From NCBI GenBank assembly GCA_946183335.1, contig CAMGZN010000050.1, positions 1 to 7,234 of the forward strand: a stretch of DNA of 7,234 nt, written 5' to 3'. Below, piece by piece: positions 4,967-7,234 of this stretch (within the stretch, counting starts at the first letter, position 1; every line of letters starts with the position of its first letter). A model generated the notes under the pieces. It made no database searches. It was given only the letters and a program-made list of their open reading frames with translations, and was not told the origin of the DNA. The translations under genes were made by a program, and so were the position numbers. The stretch comes from an uncultured Caryophanales bacterium. GTDB taxonomy: Bacteria; Bacillota_I; Bacilli_A; RFN20; CAG-826.

Positions 4967-7003
4967 TTATTCGGCGCTAATACTATTGCTTAGATTTCCG
5001 GTGTTAAAGTGGTCGAGACTTCCAGAATAACTTGCAGTGGAAACAACACCAGATTGATTTCTTAAATAATCAGCTGTGATTTCCCGGTAAACATAATATT
5101 CATCGTTTTTAGTTAAATAACTAACGACTTCTAAATTTGGAAAATAGTTATAATAACGATTTGCATTACAGTGGAACGCTAAATAGTCAATGCAAGCAAT
5201 TGTATAAATTTTATCGTCTTCTAAAGGCGATAATGCATCGTAATTATTTCCACGATACATATAGTTCCAATTAAGTTCATTCCTAATATCAGAACCGTGA
5301 ACACGAATTATATATATAACATTGTCAAACGGAAGCGAACGATAAAGCTTTTCATATGTAACGATTGGACCACTTAGAGGTTCCCTTGCTTGATTTGTGA
5401 TGGCATAAGAAATATCAAATCCTTGATTAATTGATTCCTCATAAATGGCTTTACAAACTAGATTTGGCATATAGCCATATTGATCAAATTCCCCATCAAG
5501 TTGACTTGTTAAAACCTCATCTTTAATTCCATCTACTTGGTCTTCGTAATAATCAACAATGTCATCTATTTCTGGATCAATAGACGAAACATCGCTTAAT
5601 AGCGATGAGGCAGATAAATTATAAACATTTGTTGAACTGACTGAACCAGTTGATAAATCAAAAGTCAAATTCACCTTTCCAATAGTTCCACCCTTATCTC
5701 CAAATTGAGCAAAAGTAACATCGTTATACTCTTCAGTTTCCCACTGATGGGTGTGACCATTTAGGACTAAATCAACATACTTTTTGTTTGAGGAAGAGGA
5801 AACATCCGTAATCTTTTCGGCAACAGTTGAATCATAGCCATCATGAATTGATGCGATTACAACATCGCAGTCTTCTTCGTTACGAAGTTGATCGGAAAGA
5901 CGGCAAATCGTATTAGAGACGTCAACAAATTCATAGTTCATGACGAATTGTGTATTAATACTGGTTTCACAAGTATCACCAATCACACCAATCAAGCCAA
6001 CTTTAATTCCTGATTCGAGAGTAAATATTGTGTATTCACGCCCAATTTGAGATTGGTGGGTTGTTCCAACTTCCTTGGTGCTGAAGTTAAAGTCATATAC
6101 ATTTGCAGCTAAAACCGGAGTGGAATAACCATGATAATCTGCTTGCCCACAAGCAATAAGTTTTTCATCGCCCCAGTCGAAATCGTGATTTCCAATTGTT
6201 CGAGCTGACATTCCTGCGGCATTATAAACATCAGTAATCAATCGTCCACGATTGTAGTTTGATTGTAATGAACCTTGAAATGTATCGCCTTGATCAAGGA
6301 ATAATGTATTGTTTTGACTGACTTTTTGCTTAATTAATGTTCCGAGATGTTTGATACTAAATTCATTTGTCACAGCTCCGTGATAGTCATTGATTGTATA
6401 AATTGATATATTTGTTGTTCCGTTTGTCGGTTTAATAGTTGAACTAATAACATGAATATCGCAGTAAGCAGTTTTTCCATTTGCTTCGCCTTTAAGGCGA
6501 ACATCTCCAGTATTTAATGCATAGATCGTGTTTGATTCACCATTTTTTGTTGATTCATTATTAAAACGAATGATGTTTGAATGTGGAACACTCCATACAA
6601 TGTCCTCGGTTGAACTATATGTATCAACAACACTCAATGAAGCAGTGTGTGATGAAGCAATATCGATGGTTAATTCGGATTGAGAAAAACGGAATTCATA
6701 AACAGGAATTGGTGTAGAAGTTGAAGATGGACTTGGTTGAGAACTGCTATTTGGTGCCCCGGCACTTGTTGTTGCAGTTGTTCCACTTGAAATGCTCGGA
6801 GTTCCAGCAGAAGTGATTGATGGAATTGCACTAGAAGGCGAATTTTCACTAGTTGATACTTTCGATGTTACGTTAATAGATGATTCTGTTATAGACGATG
6901 ATTTTGATTGTCCTTTATGTGAACTTGATTTATTGCATGAAGAAAGAACAAAGAGAGCTAATAAACAAATTAAATACTTTCTTTTCACAAGAAAAGTATA
7001 CAC
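4967..7003 (-). CDS. Secreted lipoprotein: Ig-like domain plus metallophosphoesterase/5'-nucleotidase
   Basis: A cell-surface phosphoesterase of the UshA/5'-nucleotidase family, probably acting on nucleotides or related phosphate esters. Residues 1-23 form a lipoprotein signal (KRK, then hydrophobic LICLLALFVL, lipobox LSSC with Cys23). Residues 24-100 are a Ser/Thr/Pro-rich tether. Residues 101-187 resemble a bacterial Ig-like (BIG2) domain. From 197 comes the metallophosphoesterase domain: Asp206 and His208 (NDYH), Asp240 (QGDTFQGS), Asn272-His273 (GNHDF), His387 (SIHDG) and His417/His419 (GHTH), so all metal-ligand motifs are present. Residues 500-650 match the 5'-nucleotidase C-terminal domain (GPIVTYEKLYRSLPFDN), but the usual NGGGIR and GGDGY motifs are not intact. 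The GTG at 7001-7003 is the longest usable start. The GTG at 6986-6988 would give a neater signal peptide, MKRKYLI. Neither has a ribosome binding site. It lies between thrS and infC. Confidence 0.9.
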   Translation of the reverse strand: MYTFLVKRKYLICLLALFVLSSCNKSSSHKGQSKSSSITESSINVTSKVSTSENSPSSAIPSITSAGTPSISSGTTATTSAGAPNSSSQPSPSSTSTPIPVYEFRFSQSELTIDIASSHTASLSVVDTYSSTEDIVWSVPHSNIIRFNNESTKNGESNTIYALNTGDVRLKGEANGKTAYCDIHVISSTIKPTNGTTNISIYTINDYHGAVTNEFSIKHLGTLIKQKVSQNNTLFLDQGDTFQGSLQSNYNRGRLITDVYNAAGMSARTIGNHDFDWGDEKLIACGQADYHGYSTPVLAANVYDFNFSTKEVGTTHQSQIGREYTIFTLESGIKVGLIGVIGDTCETSINTQFVMNYEFVDVSNTICRLSDQLRNEEDCDVVIASIHDGYDSTVAEKITDVSSSSNKKYVDLVLNGHTHQWETEEYNDVTFAQFGDKGGTIGKVNLTFDLSTGSVSSTNVYNLSASSLLSDVSSIDPEIDDIVDYYEDQVDGIKDEVLTSQLDGEFDQYGYMPNLVCKAIYEESINQGFDISYAITNQAREPLSGPIVTYEKLYRSLPFDNVIYIIRVHGSDIRNELNWNYMYRGNNYDALSPLEDDKIYTIACIDYLAFHCNANRYYNYFPNLEVVSYLTKNDEYYVYREITADYLRNQSGVVSTASYSGSLDHFNTGNLSNSISAE

Positions 7004-7011
7004 AACACACG

Positions 7012-7046
7012 TAAAAATAAAAAGTCAGCGATTATCACTGACTTTT
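7012..7046 (-). terminator. Intrinsic terminator of thrS
   Basis: On the - strand a 12-bp stem begins AAAAGUCAGUGA and closes with UCGCUGACUUUU, with a UAA loop and one U-G pair. It is followed by UAUUUUUA (7012-7019). It begins 20 bases after the thrS stop and ends before the start of the lipoprotein gene, so the two genes are probably separate transcription units. The + strand side has no T run, so it acts in one direction. Confidence 0.85.
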
Positions 7047-7059
7047 AAAACATATGCAA
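7031..7059 (-). promoter_or_regulatory. Candidate promoter of the lipoprotein nucleotidase gene, inside the thrS terminator
   Basis: The - strand carries GATAAT (complement of 7031-7036, five of six bases of the -10 consensus) 17 bases after a weak -35 box TTGCAT (complement of 7054-7059). The start point would fall near 7024-7026, about 20 bases before the GTG at 7003. The -10 box coincides with the loop and upper stem of the terminator hairpin. A promoter is needed here if the terminator works, but this one is weak and unproven. Confidence 0.4.
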
Positions 7060-7066
7060 TTTTTGG

Positions 7067-7234
7067 TTATTCTTCGTAAACCGGAAGGGATTTGCTGGAG
7101 ATTTCTTTTTCAACCATCTTCACAAATTCTTCTAGTTTAACTGTGACTTGAGCCTTCGTTCCGAAGTGTCTATATGTCACAGTACCTTCGTTCTTTTCAT
7201 TATCTCCGATAACTAAAGTGTATGGAATTTTCTT
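7067..7234 (-). CDS. thrS: Threonyl-tRNA synthetase, C-terminal 55 residues (5' part outside window)
   Basis: ThrRS charges tRNA-Thr with threonine. Only the end of the anticodon-binding domain is present: KKIPYTLVIGDNEKNEGTV, then TYRHFGTKAQVTVKLEEFV and a short helical tail ending PVYEE. The IPY..VIGD.E...GTV pattern, followed by a short variable strand and an EF(V/I)..(V/I) helix, is the signature of ThrRS C-termini; histidyl- and prolyl-tRNA synthetases share the fold but not these residues. The frame is open to the window edge and stops with TAA. The position upstream of infC-rpmI-rplT on the same strand is the classical thrS location, which strengthens the call. Any T-box or other leader lies outside the window. 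Confidence 0.88.
   Translation of the reverse strand, partial: KKIPYTLVIGDNEKNEGTVTYRHFGTKAQVTVKLEEFVKMVEKEISSKSLPVYEE

Noticed and set aside
6792..7079. Open frame of 95 codons on the + strand
   Set aside because: It is antisense to the Ser/Thr-rich N-terminus of the lipoprotein and to the thrS terminator, has no ribosome binding site, and its acidic composition simply mirrors the Ser codons opposite.
1..7234. A defence system, CRISPR array, mobile element or other unknown multi-gene system
   Set aside because: No regularly spaced repeats, integrase or transposase, or clusters of unknown genes are present; every long frame is a recognised family.

Overview
The window comes from a low-GC Gram-positive bacterium of the Bacillota, most probably an uncultured Bacilli-type lineage. 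This rests on three things: AT-rich codons, an FtsZ-ring regulator (EzrA) found only in that phylum, and a ThiI without a rhodanese domain. The standard bacterial code applies: TGA ends the cysteine desulfurase gene and Trp is written TGG, so it is not a UGA=Trp mollicute. No tRNA, rRNA, CRISPR array, transposon or phage gene is visible.

Layout. Bases 1-3610 (+ strand) hold a tight three-gene operon: the 3' part of ezrA, a cysteine desulfurase (IscS/NifS family) and thiI. The genes overlap by 14 bp and 4 bp, which suggests translational coupling. The desulfurase and ThiI form a sulfur relay for 4-thiouridine in tRNA and possibly thiazole synthesis. A symmetrical hairpin at 3613-3646 ends this operon and also the convergent one. 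Bases 3655-4958 (- strand) hold the translation operon infC-rpmI-rplT (IF3, L35, L20). It has its own promoter, a structured leader with an intrinsic terminator placed directly before the infC ribosome binding site (the layout of an L20 autoregulatory leader), and an infC that appears to start at the rare codon ATC, about 84 bp upstream of the first GTG/ATG-type start.

Bases 4967-7003 (- strand) encode a 678-residue secreted lipoprotein. It has a Ser/Thr-rich tether, a bacterial Ig-like domain, a metallophosphoesterase domain with all metal-ligand motifs, and a divergent 5'-nucleotidase C-terminal domain. It lies between thrS and infC, which are neighbours in many bacteria, so it looks like an insertion into a conserved locus. 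Bases 7067-7234 are the last 55 codons of thrS (- strand), followed by a strong intrinsic terminator whose hairpin may also carry the promoter of the lipoprotein gene.

Most of the window is housekeeping DNA. The points worth a second look are the infC control region (ATC start, leader pairing, palindrome in the promoter spacer, a near-leaderless small ORF) and the lipoprotein nucleotidase (location, missing C-terminal motifs, absence of a ribosome binding site). I see no evidence of a new defence, mobile or RNA-guided system.
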